DNA from: Enemella dayhoffiae | GTDB taxonomy: Bacteria > Actinomycetota > Actinomycetes > Propionibacteriales > Propionibacteriaceae | Length of the DNA stretch: 64,000 nucleotides | Direction: 5' to 3' | Assembly (NCBI RefSeq): GCF_002250625.1 | Contig: NZ_NMVQ01000001.1 | Span: 1-64,000, forward strand | In this document: piece by piece, positions 10,612 through 22,583 of the stretch | How the letters are laid out: every line of letters begins with the position of its first letter | Numbering within the stretch: position 1 is the stretch's first letter | Notes under the pieces: generated by a model | The model's input: the letters and a program-made list of their open reading frames with translations, nothing else | What the model was told of the DNA's origin: nothing | The model's database searches: none | Program-made: the position numbers and the translations under genes

Positions 10612-11823
10612 GTGTCCTCGGTCGTGCTGGTTCTCAACTGCGGCAGCTCGTCGGTGAAGTTCGCCCTCTATGACCCGTTGACCGATCGCCGGCTGCTGTC
10701 CGGGCTGGCCGAGCGGGTGGGTACTCCGCAGGCGTCGGTCACCGTGAACTTCCCCGAGGGCAGGCGCGAGTTGGGCGACCTCGACGGAACCGACCACACG
10801 GGCGTGCTCAATCGGGTGCTGCACGGCCTGCAGGGCTGGTTGGCCGAGCAGGGGCATCGCATCACCGCGGTCGGGCACCGGGTCGTGCACGGCGGTGAGA
10901 AGTTCTCCTCCTCGGTGCTGCTGGACGAGGCCACCATGGCAGCGGTGCACGAGTGCGTCCCGCTCGCCCCCCTGCACAACCCCGCCAACATCGCCGGCGT
11001 CGAGGCCGCCACCGAGGCGCTGCCCGACATCCCACAGGTCGGCGTCTTCGACACCGCCTTCCACCAGAGCATGCCCCCGGTCGCCTACCGCTACGCCGTG
11101 CCGAGCGAGTGGTACGCCGAACTGGGCGTGCGGCGTTACGGTTTCCACGGCACCAGTCACCGCTACGTGTCCGAGGCCGCCGCCGAGCACCTCGGCCGCC
11201 CGCTCGGCGAGCTGCGGATGATCACCGCCCACCTCGGCAACGGTTGCTCGCTGGCCGCGCTGCGCGAGGGCGTGAGCGTGGACACCTCCATGGGGCTGAC
11301 CCCGCTCGAGGGGGTGGTGATGGGCACCCGCTCGGGCGACATCGACCCCGGCCTGCCGGGTTATGTGCAGGACCGCACCGGCGCCGACCTGGCCCAGATC
11401 ACCAACGACCTGAACAAGCGCAGCGGTCTGCTCGGGCTGTCGGGGGTCAGCAACGACATGCGCGAGGTGACCTCGGCCGCCGCCTCCGGGAACCCCGATG
11501 CGACCCTGTCGCTGCAGGTGTTCGAGTATCGGCTCGCCAAGTACATCGCCTCGCTGACCGTCGCCGCCGGCGGCCTCGACGTGCTGGTGTTCACCGGCGG
11601 GATCGGTCAGAACGACGCCCGGCTGCGCTCGGGGGTGCTGCACCGGCTGGCCCACTTCGGGCTGCAGGTGGACGAGTCGGCGAACAGTCGCGCCGTCGGC
11701 GGGCAGGCCGGGGTGATCAGCCGACCGGGCCCGGTCACCGCGCTGGTGATGCCCACCGACGAGGAACTGGTGATCGCCCGCGACGCGCACCGACTGGCGA
11801 CCGCCGAGGGGAGTGATCGCTGA
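10612..11823 (+). CDS. ackA: Acetate kinase
   Basis: A 403-aa ASKHA-family kinase interconverting acetyl phosphate/ADP and acetate/ATP. The GTG start at 10612 gives SSVVLVLNCGSSSVKFALYD. Also visible are VGHRVVHGGEKF, PLAPLHNPANIAG, FDTAFHQSMP, YGFHGTSHRYVS, AHLGNGCSLAA, MGTRSGDIDPG and FTGGIGQND. The stop overlaps the pta start by one base (TGATG). The order here is ackA then pta. Confidence 0.97.
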   Translation: MSSVVLVLNCGSSSVKFALYDPLTDRRLLSGLAERVGTPQASVTVNFPEGRRELGDLDGTDHTGVLNRVLHGLQGWLAEQGHRITAVGHRVVHGGEKFSSSVLLDEATMAAVHECVPLAPLHNPANIAGVEAATEALPDIPQVGVFDTAFHQSMPPVAYRYAVPSEWYAELGVRRYGFHGTSHRYVSEAAAEHLGRPLGELRMITAHLGNGCSLAALREGVSVDTSMGLTPLEGVVMGTRSGDIDPGLPGYVQDRTGADLAQITNDLNKRSGLLGLSGVSNDMREVTSAAASGNPDATLSLQVFEYRLAKYIASLTVAAGGLDVLVFTGGIGQNDARLRSGVLHRLAHFGLQVDESANSRAVGGQAGVISRPGPVTALVMPTDEELVIARDAHRLATAEGSDR

Positions 11824-13889
11824 TGAGCCGACGGATCCTGGTGGTGCCCACCAACCACGGTGCCGACCTCACCGGCACCTGCCTGGGCCTGGTCGCCGCG
11901 CTGGACGAGCGCGGGGTCGACGTGGGCTATTTCAAGCCGCTCGCGCAGAACCGGGCCGGGCGTCCCGACCACTCCGCCGAGCTCGTCCGGATGATCAGCC
12001 AGCTCACCGTTCCGGACCCGATCCCGGTGGCGGAGCTGGAGAGCGACCTGTCCCGCGGGGACGACGACGACCTGATGGAGAAGGTGCTGGCCCGCGGCGA
12101 TGCCGTGCTGAGCGAGCACGATGTGGTCGTCATCGAGGGCCTGCGACCCAGCGATGAGCTCACCTATTCGGGGCGGGTGAACCACGACCTGGCCCAGGCG
12201 CTGGACGCGGAGGTGCTGCTGGTCGCCGCGGTCCGCGACCATCACCGCGACTCGCTGCAGTCGCTGGTCACCGGGGCCGCCGGGAGCTATGCGGTGGGCG
12301 AGTCCAGCCGGGTCCTCGGGGTGGTGCTGAGCCGCTTCCCCAGCCACGACGAGACCGAACAGCGGGCGTACGCCGACACCGTCGCCCAGGCCGGGGTGCC
12401 GGTGGTGGCCACCGTGGCCGACTCGGCCGACCTGACCTGGCCGCGGGTCGCCGACCTGGTCCGGGAACTCGAGCTGGAGGTGTTGCACGCGGGCGACCAG
12501 GAGCGGCGGATCCGGCGTACCACGATCATCGCCCAGGCCATCCCCGGAGCGCTCGGCGAACTGCAGGAAGGACGCCTGCTGGTGTTCCCCGGTGACCGGC
12601 ACGACGCGGTGATGGCCTCGGCGATGGCAACCATGAGCGGGGTCCGGCTCGCCGCCGTGCTGCACACCAAGGGGGTGCCGCCGGATCCTGAGCTGATGGC
12701 GCTTTCCCAACCGGCGTTGGATTCCGGCCTGCCGGTGCTGATGTCCCGCGAGGGCACCTTCGACACCGTCGACAAGGTGATCAAGATGGACACCGAGATC
12801 CCCGCCGACGACCAGACCCGGACCCGATTGGTCACTGACCGCTTTCGCGACGGCTTCGACGAGCAGTGGCTCGGGTCGCTGCCCAGCGACGACAGTCGCC
12901 GTCGGTTGAGCCCGGCCGCCTTCCGCCGGCAGCTGACCCTGCTCGCGCAGCAGGCCGACCGTCGGATCGTGCTGCCCGAGGGGGCCGAGCCGCGCACCGT
13001 GGAGGCCGCCTTCGCCTGCCAGCGCAGGAAAATCGCGCGCTGCGTGCTGCTGGCTCCCCCGGCCGAGGTCGAGTCGGTCGCCAACGGACTCGGCCTGGAG
13101 GTGCCTGAGGACATCGAGATCATCGACCCGCGCGAGATCGACGAGCGCTATGTGGAGGCGCTGGTCGAGAAGCGCAGACACAAGGGCCTGACCCCCGACC
13201 AGGCCCGTGACCTGCTCAGCGACACCGTGGTGCTCGGCACCGTCATGGTGCACCTGGGTGAGGTGGACGGGCTGGTCTCCGGGGCCGTGCACACGACCGC
13301 CAACACGGTGCGGCCGGCGCTGCAGATCCTCGGCACCAAACCGGGGGCCAAACTGGTCTCCTCGGTGTTCTTCATGGGGCTGCCCGACGAGATCGTGATC
13401 TATGGCGACTGCGCGATCAACCCCGACCCGAACGCCGAGGAACTGGCCGACATCGCGATCCAGTCGGCCGACTCGGCGAGGGCGTTCGGGATCGAGCCGC
13501 GGGTGGCAATGATCTCCTTCTCCACCGGCACCTCCGGGACCGGAGCCGACGTCGAGAAGGTGGCCCGGGCGACCCAGCTGGTCCGTGAGCTGCGGCCCGA
13601 TCTGCTGGTCGACGGACCGTTGCAGTATGACGCGGCGACGACGGCGTCGGTGGCCCGGTCGAAGGCGCCGGACTCGCCGGTCGCGGGCCGAGCGACGGTG
13701 TTCATCTTCCCTGACCTGAACACCGGAAACACCACCTACAAGGCGGTTCAGCGCAGCGCCTCGGTGATCAGCGTGGGTCCGATGCTGCAGGGCATCGCCG
13801 CCCCGGTCAACGACCTGTCCCGGGGAGCGCTGGTGGAGGACATCGAATACACCATCGCGCTGACCGCGATCCAGGCTGCCAACCCCTGA
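11823..13889 (+). CDS. pta: Phosphate acetyltransferase, long form
   Basis: A 688-aa three-domain enzyme converting acetyl-CoA and phosphate to acetyl phosphate. Residues 1-210 are a P-loop dethiobiotin-synthetase-like domain (ILVVPTNHGADLTGTCLGL). Next comes a DRTGG-type regulatory region (about 215-330, GRLLVFPGDRHDAVMASAMA). The catalytic PTA_PTB domain starts around residue 365 (RIVLPEGAEPRTVEAAF) and includes VSGAVHTTANTVRPALQI, ISFSTGTSGTGADVEKV and FPDLNTGNTTYKAVQR. Together with ackA it forms the acetate overflow / propionate-type acyl-phosphate pathway. Confidence 0.97.
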   Translation: MSRRILVVPTNHGADLTGTCLGLVAALDERGVDVGYFKPLAQNRAGRPDHSAELVRMISQLTVPDPIPVAELESDLSRGDDDDLMEKVLARGDAVLSEHDVVVIEGLRPSDELTYSGRVNHDLAQALDAEVLLVAAVRDHHRDSLQSLVTGAAGSYAVGESSRVLGVVLSRFPSHDETEQRAYADTVAQAGVPVVATVADSADLTWPRVADLVRELELEVLHAGDQERRIRRTTIIAQAIPGALGELQEGRLLVFPGDRHDAVMASAMATMSGVRLAAVLHTKGVPPDPELMALSQPALDSGLPVLMSREGTFDTVDKVIKMDTEIPADDQTRTRLVTDRFRDGFDEQWLGSLPSDDSRRRLSPAAFRRQLTLLAQQADRRIVLPEGAEPRTVEAAFACQRRKIARCVLLAPPAEVESVANGLGLEVPEDIEIIDPREIDERYVEALVEKRRHKGLTPDQARDLLSDTVVLGTVMVHLGEVDGLVSGAVHTTANTVRPALQILGTKPGAKLVSSVFFMGLPDEIVIYGDCAINPDPNAEELADIAIQSADSARAFGIEPRVAMISFSTGTSGTGADVEKVARATQLVRELRPDLLVDGPLQYDAATTASVARSKAPDSPVAGRATVFIFPDLNTGNTTYKAVQRSASVISVGPMLQGIAAPVNDLSRGALVEDIEYTIALTAIQAANP

Positions 13890-13946
13890 TCGCAGCGGCC
13901 GGCACTTTCACAGCGTGCTCACAAGTTCAACGTGCACACTGACGCC

Positions 13947-14468
13947 ATGGTGCAAGAGAACCCAGACCTGCGGATCGGTGACGCCGAGCGCGACGACGCC
14001 ACCCGCTTGTTGACCGAACACCTGGAGGCCGGTCGGCTGGATCACGACGAGTTCACCGACCGCGTGGAGCGGACGCTGCGGGCGCGCCATGACTCGCAGC
14101 TGCAGGAGCTGTTCGTCGACCTGCCGGGTCGGCGCCCCGGTCAGCGGGTGGCGGCGGTCTCGCCGGCGCCCGCACCGGTTGCCGCGGTCCCTCCGGTACG
14201 CCGGATTCCGCCCGTCGCCTGGTGGGTCGGCACCACCGTGCTCGCCCTGCTCGCGCTGAGCAGCCTGCTCGGAGCATTCGCCGGCGGTGGCCACCATCAC
14301 GGACCGCCGATGCGCGGCGGCCGCGGTGGCGGGCCCGGCCGGATGGTCGAGCAAGGGCCCCACCCCATGGTCTGGTTGCCGATGGTGATCGCCGTCGTCG
14401 TGGTGCTCGGCGTCGTAGGAGCCGTCGCGTTCCAGCGGGTCCGGGCCCGTCGCCGTTCCCGCAGCTAG
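13947..14468 (+). CDS. DUF1707 membrane protein (paralogue of the 9867 gene)
   Basis: A 173-aa protein. The DUF1707 domain (residues 6-66: LRIGDAERDDATRLLTEHLEAG, LDHDEFTDRVERTLRAR, ELFVDLPGRRPG) is closely similar to that of the protein encoded at 9867. Two membrane helices follow (about 92-112 and 142-162), separated by a His/Gly/Arg-rich loop, with a basic RVRARRRSRS end. ATG 13947 is chosen over a GTG 15 bases upstream. Function unknown. It converges on ileS. Confidence 0.82.
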   Translation: MVQENPDLRIGDAERDDATRLLTEHLEAGRLDHDEFTDRVERTLRARHDSQLQELFVDLPGRRPGQRVAAVSPAPAPVAAVPPVRRIPPVAWWVGTTVLALLALSSLLGAFAGGGHHHGPPMRGGRGGGPGRMVEQGPHPMVWLPMVIAVVVVLGVVGAVAFQRVRARRRSRS

Positions 14469-14486
14469 GTGCGTGCGGGCTGACGA

Positions 14487-17642
<3,156 letters not shown>

Positions 17643-17654
17643 GCGATTCCTCTT

Positions 17655-17845
17655 CGGTGTTCGGTCCAGCTCACTGAAGAGGGACGAGCGTCGGCCCGCG
17701 GTACCACCCTCACTTGACCCCTGCCGGGGCCCACTCATTGCTCGTCGCGGCCGGTTCTAGTGAGCGGTGCGAAGGACTCCGCCGTTCTTCCGGCAGCTCC
17801 GGGGTGATGGCCCCATCAGCGCCGTGCGACTTGTCTATTTTGCCA
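17655..17845 (-). promoter_or_regulatory. T-box leader of ileS
   Basis: On the minus strand the conserved T-box word AGGGTGGTACCGCGGG (17696-17711 region) lies about 55 bases before the ileS ATG and is followed by a sequence that can pair to mask the initiation region. Upstream, a stem with a bulge exposes ATC (plus-strand positions 17806-17808), the expected isoleucine specifier. T-boxes before actinobacterial ileS generally act on translation initiation. No U-run terminator is obvious here, which fits that mode. Confidence 0.88.
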
Positions 17846-17894
17846 GATTGGACGAGGCAGCTCCACCCCGGAGCTCAGCCTGGACGGGCGCCGT

Positions 17895-17990
17895 GGCGTC
17901 TGACCTGCAGTCCCCTCCCGGAGTGCCGTGCGAAACCCAGTCCCACTGGGTTTGATCATGGTCGATTCTGGAGACTGCAGGTCAGACGCC
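17895..17990. repeat. Nested inverted repeats (18-bp perfect arms with an inner hairpin)
   Basis: The arms GGCGTCTGACCTGCAGTC (17895-17912) and its exact reverse complement (17973-17990) enclose a second hairpin, AAACCCAG-TCCCA-CTGGGTTT (17933-17953). It sits between the ileS leader and the tail of the cupin-nitrilase remnant, in the promoter side of ileS. No protein signal is seen. Confidence 0.75.
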
Positions 17991-18021
17991 CCCGACCCCC
18001 GGCGTCGCACAGACCGCAGCC

Positions 18022-19138
18022 TCAGCCGTATGCCTCCGGACGGCGGTCGTCGAAGACGTGGTTGTGTTCGCCCAGCCGCTTGTCGTCGGCCAGCACCGGG
18101 TCGAGCTCGGCGGACAGCACCAGCTCCTGCGGTCCGGGTGCCGGGCCGGCCAGCGGATAGCCGTCCGGCCCGATGATCACCGAGCCGCCGACCCAGTCCT
18201 GACCACGTTCGACACCCCACCGGTCGGCCACGACGACGAACAGCCGGTACATCCCGGCCATCGCCTGGGCCCGCACCACATCCAGCGGCCGCTCCCCCAG
18301 TGGCGGCTGCTGGTACGCCGGCCAGTGCGGTGACGATCTGGGCCCCGGCGAGTGCTGCCGCCTGGACCAGCTCTGGAAACTCAAGGTCATAGCAGACCAG
18401 CGGGGCGATCCTCCCGGCCGCGGTCTCCAGCACCGGGACCGGGAGGGTGCCCGCGTCGAAGACCTGGGACTCGGTGCCCCACAGGTGGACCTTCCGGTGC
18501 ACGGCAACCAGTTCCCCCGCCTCGAGCGAATAGCGAGTCAGCGTGTCGATCTCGCGCTGGTCCATCGGCGTGATCCGGCCCTCGAGCGGCGGGGCCGGTT
18601 GCCCGGCGACGGTGTCCACCAGCATGTTGTCCTGGGTCAGGTAGAGGCCGTGGTCCGCCGCCTGCTCCAGCACCGAAGGTCCCCAGATGATGCCGCCGGT
18701 GTAGTCGTGACCGAGCACCGTCAGCAGCACGCCTTGAACGCTGCCCTCGTTGGTGAATCCGCGAAAGATCCATGGCGGCGCGGAGATGATGTCGCCGTCG
18801 GTCGACAGGTATTCCCCGTCGGCACCTTCGGCCCCCCAACGGACCCGGTAGGTGCCGCCGAAGTTGATGAACACCTCGGCGGTGAAGTGCACATGCAGGC
18901 TGTTGGTGGTGCCGTGCGGCATCCCCGCGGCGCCGGTCTGGAAGCCGTGCGGCTCGCTCAAGTTGATGAACTGTTCGGCACTCTGCGAGACCCCCACGCC
19001 GATGAAGGAGTAGTTGTCCTTCAGATCCGAGCCCGGTGTCCGGCAGTCGATGAAGGCCGCCTTGCAAGGGACCCAGTCGGCCCGGGTGATGGTACGCCGA
19101 CGCAGCTCGCCGGGGCTCTGGTGTGCAGAGGTGGTCAT
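18022..19138 (-). pseudogene. Cupin protein fused in frame to a truncated, frameshifted nitrilase
   Basis: From ATG 19138 the first ~210 residues are a cupin-like protein (FIGVGVSQSAEQFINL, HGTTNSLHVHFTAEVFINF, ISAPPWIFRGFTNEG). At about 18500 the frame runs directly into the middle of a carbon-nitrogen hydrolase (VHRKVHLWGTESQVFDAG, APLVCYDLEFPELVQAAA). The nitrilase keeps Lys and Cys of its Glu-Lys-Cys triad but lacks the N-terminal ~100 residues with the Glu. A further frameshift near 18318 moves the remainder (DVVRAQAMAGMYRLFVVVAD, DWVGGSVIIGPDGYPL) to another frame ending at 18022. Deletion plus frameshift means neither activity is expected. Confidence 0.82.
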
Positions 19139-19152
19139 CGCAGGATCCTCGA

Positions 19153-20154
19153 TCAGTAGAGATTGTCGAAGTCGTGCGCCAGGTCGCCGCGGCCGGCGTT
19201 GATCTGCGCCCGCAGCCCGATCTCGTCGTAGACGCGGGTCTCGCGGATGATCCGTCCTTCGTGGAGGTGGAACTGCGACACCCCGAGGACCTCGACCGGG
19301 GCCTCGGTGAGGGAGCCGAAACTCGCCACCCCGGCGTACCGTCCGACCAGCTTCCACAGCACCGCGATGCGCAGGCCGCCATAGCGGACACCGTGGTTCG
19401 CCTGGACGTCGCGCACCTGGAACTGCCCGTCCGTCCGGGAAGGGTGCAACCAGACCGAGCAGGGACTCGCCGTAACCGTGCGGCCGGATGGCGGTCTGGT
19501 TGCCGACGGTGTGCAGGACCAGGTCGCGGTCGAAGAATTTCTTGATGCTGTGCAGATTGCGGCGGTTCCAGACACTCTCGAGCATCTCCAGCACCAGTTC
19601 GCACTCGCCACGGTGGTCGTCGGGGCGGGGGCCGGAGTCTCCGGCCGCCAGCACGTCGACCGGCGGATCCTCGGTGAGGCTGCCGGTGTAGCCGAGGAAC
19701 TTCCGGTTGTGGGCGACCTCGTCGGAGTCGAGGCCACGGTTCAGCACCTTAGCCAGTTCGTCGCGGACCACCTACTCCTCGACCATCCGTCCGCGCCGGT
19801 AGAGGCAGTTGGCGAGGTGTAACTGCGGGTCAACCGCCGGCCCTTCGGCGTGTCCACCGGGTCGACCGAGAGCACCAGGTGGGAGCTGAGGAAGGCGTCG
19901 TTGCCGCGGGCCTCCCAGACCACGTCCTCGGCCTGGCCGATGTGGTTGTAGTCCTGGGACATCCGCATCATGCTGCCCTGGACCACCTGCTCGACCCCGA
20001 CGGCGATGCCGAACGGGCCGTGCACGATCGAGTCCGGCTCGTAGTTGTCGTAGATGTGGGAGATGTCCTTGTCGACCCAGATCAGGTCGGTGACCTCGCG
20101 GATGAAGGCGTCGGGGTCTGCGTACGGCCGGTAGGCCACCTCATCGAGTGCCAT
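19153..20154 (-). pseudogene. Double SnoaL-like (NTF2-fold) protein with two frameshifts and a stop
   Basis: Three frames together reconstruct one ~330-residue protein. Frame one from ATG 20154 gives YRPYADPDAFIREVTDLIW and GIAVGVEQVVQGSMMRMSQ. After a shift near 19830 the next frame gives LHLANCLYRRGRMVEE, then an in-frame TAG, then VVRDELAKVLNRGLDSDEV and LEMLESVWNRRNLHSIKKFF. After another shift near 19440 the last frame gives VRDVQANHGVRYGGLRIA and FHLHEGRIIRETRVYDEIG. Both halves look like SnoaL-like/NTF2 domains. Three independent lesions make sequencing error an unlikely sole cause. An operator-like word lies just upstream at 20207. Confidence 0.85.
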
Positions 20155-20206
20155 GTCTTCCTCTCACCCCAAAGGGGCCTGGGTGTGCAACCGGTTCAGG
20201 ACTGTA

Positions 20207-20216
20207 TGCGTATGCA
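20207..20216. promoter_or_regulatory. Candidate LacI-family operator O1
   Basis: TGCGTATGCA, an imperfect palindrome, lies about 50 bases upstream of the SnoaL-like remnant and between it and the LacI-type regulator gene's end. The same 10-mer occurs at 25202 and its reverse complement at 25074. Confidence 0.6.
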
Positions 20217-20275
20217 CTGATCGAATGCAAGGGTACGCCGGATCGCGGGACCGCGACCGCCGGCGCAGCTCGGGC

Positions 20276-21283
20276 TCAGGCGCCGCGCCCCCGGGCCTCG
20301 GCCAGGCTGCCGCGCTGCACGAGGGCGGTCGAGAACACCTGTTGCTGTTGCCCGGGGCCACCCCGGCCCTCGACCCGATCGGTGATCAGCCCGACCGCGG
20401 CCCGGGCCATCTCGGCCAGGTCGAAGGCCACGGTGGCCAGATCCAGCACGGGCCACCCGGCCATCGGCAGGTCGTCGAATCCGACCACCGAGACCTCCCT
20501 CGGCACGCGCACCCCCGCCTCGGCGGCCGCATTCAGTGCCCCCACGGCCACCACGTCGTTGCCGCAAATCACCACACTCGGGCGCCGCGTCAGGCGGAGG
20601 ATCTCCCGCATCCCCTGCCATCCCGACGCCACGTCATAGGGGCCACGGCGGACCGCCGTCTCATCGAGGACCAGGTCCGCGGCCGACAGCGCCTCGCGCA
20701 GCACGGCCTCGCGATGCAACCCGGTGCTGGTGTTGACCGGACCGAGCAGGGCGCCGACGCGGCGGTGGCCCAGTTCACGCAGCCGACCGGCCAGTTCGCG
20801 ATAACCGGCGGTGGCGTCCACCACGACCGAGTCGGCCGGCACCGCCGGCACGGTCCGGTTCAGGTAGACGAACGGCATCCCGCGGTCCTGCAACCGGCGC
20901 GGCAGGGCCGAATCGGTGGTCGAGGTGGTGAGCACGACCCCGTCCAGGCCGTTGGCCACGATGCGCTCGGCGATCGGGCCGGCCTCCTCCGCCTCCGCCA
21001 GCAGCACCATCTCGTAGCCGGCCTGGAGCAGTGCGCGGTACAGCGGCGCGATCAGGTAAGGATAGAACGCGTTCTCCACATCGGTGAGCAGCAGCCCGAT
21101 CCGGTGCGACCGCCCCACCGCCAAGGCCCGCCCGGTCGCGCTCGGCACATAACCGAGCAGCCGGGCAGCCTCCCGAACCCGCGCCTTGGTCGCCCGGGAG
21201 ACCTTGGGATCGTCACGCAGCGCCCTGGAGACGGTCGGCTGCGACACGCCGACATAGCGCGCCACATCCTCACTGGTGACCAC
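20276..21283 (-). CDS. LacI-family transcriptional regulator
   Basis: A 335-aa regulator, apparently intact. The N-terminal helix-turn-helix reads SEDVARYVGVSQPTVSRALRDDPKVS, followed by the hinge helix GYVPSATGRALAVGRS. The periplasmic-binding-protein-like effector domain follows (IGLLLTDVENAFYPYLIAPL, GLDGVVLTTSTTDSALP, VVGFDDLPMAGWPVLDL). The GTG at 21283 is preceded by AGGAGG seven bases away, which fixes the start; the longer open frame upstream has no such site. It sits among the decayed catabolic genes and is the natural reader of the TGCGTATGCA-type sites. The ligand is unknown. Confidence 0.93.
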   Translation of the reverse strand: MVTSEDVARYVGVSQPTVSRALRDDPKVSRATKARVREAARLLGYVPSATGRALAVGRSHRIGLLLTDVENAFYPYLIAPLYRALLQAGYEMVLLAEAEEAGPIAERIVANGLDGVVLTTSTTDSALPRRLQDRGMPFVYLNRTVPAVPADSVVVDATAGYRELAGRLRELGHRRVGALLGPVNTSTGLHREAVLREALSAADLVLDETAVRRGPYDVASGWQGMREILRLTRRPSVVICGNDVVAVGALNAAAEAGVRVPREVSVVGFDDLPMAGWPVLDLATVAFDLAEMARAAVGLITDRVEGRGGPGQQQQVFSTALVQRGSLAEARGRGA

Positions 21284-21424
21284 GAGACCTCCTTGCACCG
21301 GACCACGGACGGCCGCCGGGAGCGGGGACAGGTTAACCCACCCCTGGCCGACCGGCCGTCTTGCATGGTGACCGCCACCGCGCACCGCACTTGACGGCAC
21401 CAACGGCGCCACCTCCAATGTAGG

Positions 21425-21437
21425 GCATACGTATGTC
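21425..21437. promoter_or_regulatory. Candidate LacI-family operator O2
   Basis: GCATACGTATGTC, containing the perfect palindrome CATACGTATG (21426-21435), lies about 22 bases before the GTG of the truncated hisD. It is a variant of the TGCRTAYGCA word found at the other promoters of the island. Confidence 0.55.
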
Positions 21438-21456
21438 TATTGCCGAGAGGTGCACC

Positions 21457-22016
21457 GTGGCCATGGTTCGCAAGTCCGGACAGTCGAAGTCGTTCATCGA
21501 CACCAGCCAGGCCGACGTCCAGCAGCGCGTCGCCGCCCTGATCGCCGACATCCGCGAGCGCTGTGAAGCGGCGGTGCAGAAGTGCTCGGCCCAGTTCGAC
21601 AAGTGGGAGCCGGAGTCCTTCCGGCTGCCGGCCGAGGAGATCCAGCGCATCATCGGCACCCTGGACCAGCAGGTGATCGACGACATCACGTTCGTGCAGG
21701 AGCAGATCCGCAACTTCGCCCAGGCCCAGCGCGACTCGATGACCGATATCGAGGTGGAGACCCTGCCCGGGGTGTTCCTCGGACACAAGCACGTGCCGGT
21801 GTCCTCGGCCGGGGCCTACATCCCCGGTGGCAAGTATCCGCTGACGGCCTCGGCGCACATGACCATCATCACCGCCAAGGTCGCCGGGGTACCGCGGGTG
21901 ATCGCCTGCACCCCGCCGATCCGTGGTGAGATCCCCGCCGCCACCGTCGCCGCCATGCAACCTGGCCGGCGCCGACGAGATCTATCTGCTGGGTGGGGTC
22001 CAGGCGGTCGCCTCGA
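21457..22016 (+). pseudogene. HisD-family dehydrogenase, frameshifted and truncated
   Basis: GTG 21457 (preceded by GAGAGG) opens the N-terminal part of a histidinol-dehydrogenase-family protein: VQQRVAALIADIRERCEA, LPGVFLGHKHVPVSSAGAYIPGGKYPL, MTIITAKVAGVPRVIACTPP. A frameshift at about 21957 moves the continuation NLAGADEIYLLGGVQAVAS to another frame. Homology stops abruptly near 22016, where sequence belonging to an oppositely oriented ABC permease begins. The NAD- and zinc-binding C-terminal half is absent. The fragment is diverged from the intact homologue at 23753 and is not a simple tandem copy. Confidence 0.85.
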
Positions 22017-22583
22017 CCATCGATCATGGCCGCCTCGTCGAGCTCGTGCGGCAGCTCGGCGAAGAAGTTGCGCAGCAGCCAGATGGAGAACGGCTGGTTG
22101 ATCGCGATCAGTCCGGGGCCAGTGCCGGGGTGGTGTCATAGATGCCGAACGCGCGGGTCAGCTCACACATCGGCAGCACCACCGCAAAATCGCGGCAGTG
22201 CCCGGAAGATCAGCGCCAGCACGAGAATGATCGCCGACATAGCTCGGAAAGCGGGAGAGGGCGTACGCCGCCGGCAGCCCGATGATCAGCGCCACGATGG
22301 TGGAGATCACCGCCACCACGATCGTGTTCAACAGGTATTTGTAGAAATCGGAGGTCTGCCACAGGTCCACGAATGCCTGCGCGGACGGGGTGAAGCTCCA
22401 CACCGGCGGATTGGCGAAGGCGACATTGGTCGGCTTGATCACCGACAGTGTCGTCCACAGGAACGGGGCCAGCATGATCACGCAGGTCGCGGCGAGGAAG
22501 ACGCCGATCAGCACCTGGCTGGTGCCCAGCCGTCGCCTGGGCCGCACGGGGTGGACGAGGTGGTCAGCGGTCAGGTCAGCCAT
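22016..22583 (-). pseudogene. Carbohydrate ABC permease (second subunit), truncated and frameshifted
   Basis: From ATG 22583 (ADLTADHLVHP) come a first membrane helix (LIGVFLAATCVIMLAPFLWTTL), PPVWSFTPSAQAFVDLW and ALIIGLPAAYALSRFP, typical of MalG-like permeases. The frame is lost near 22230. A later frame shows AINQPFSIWLLRNFFAELP and HELDEAAMIDG, the conserved cytoplasmic EAA loop region. The gene then ends abruptly at about 22016 against the truncated hisD in head-on orientation. Confidence 0.82.
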
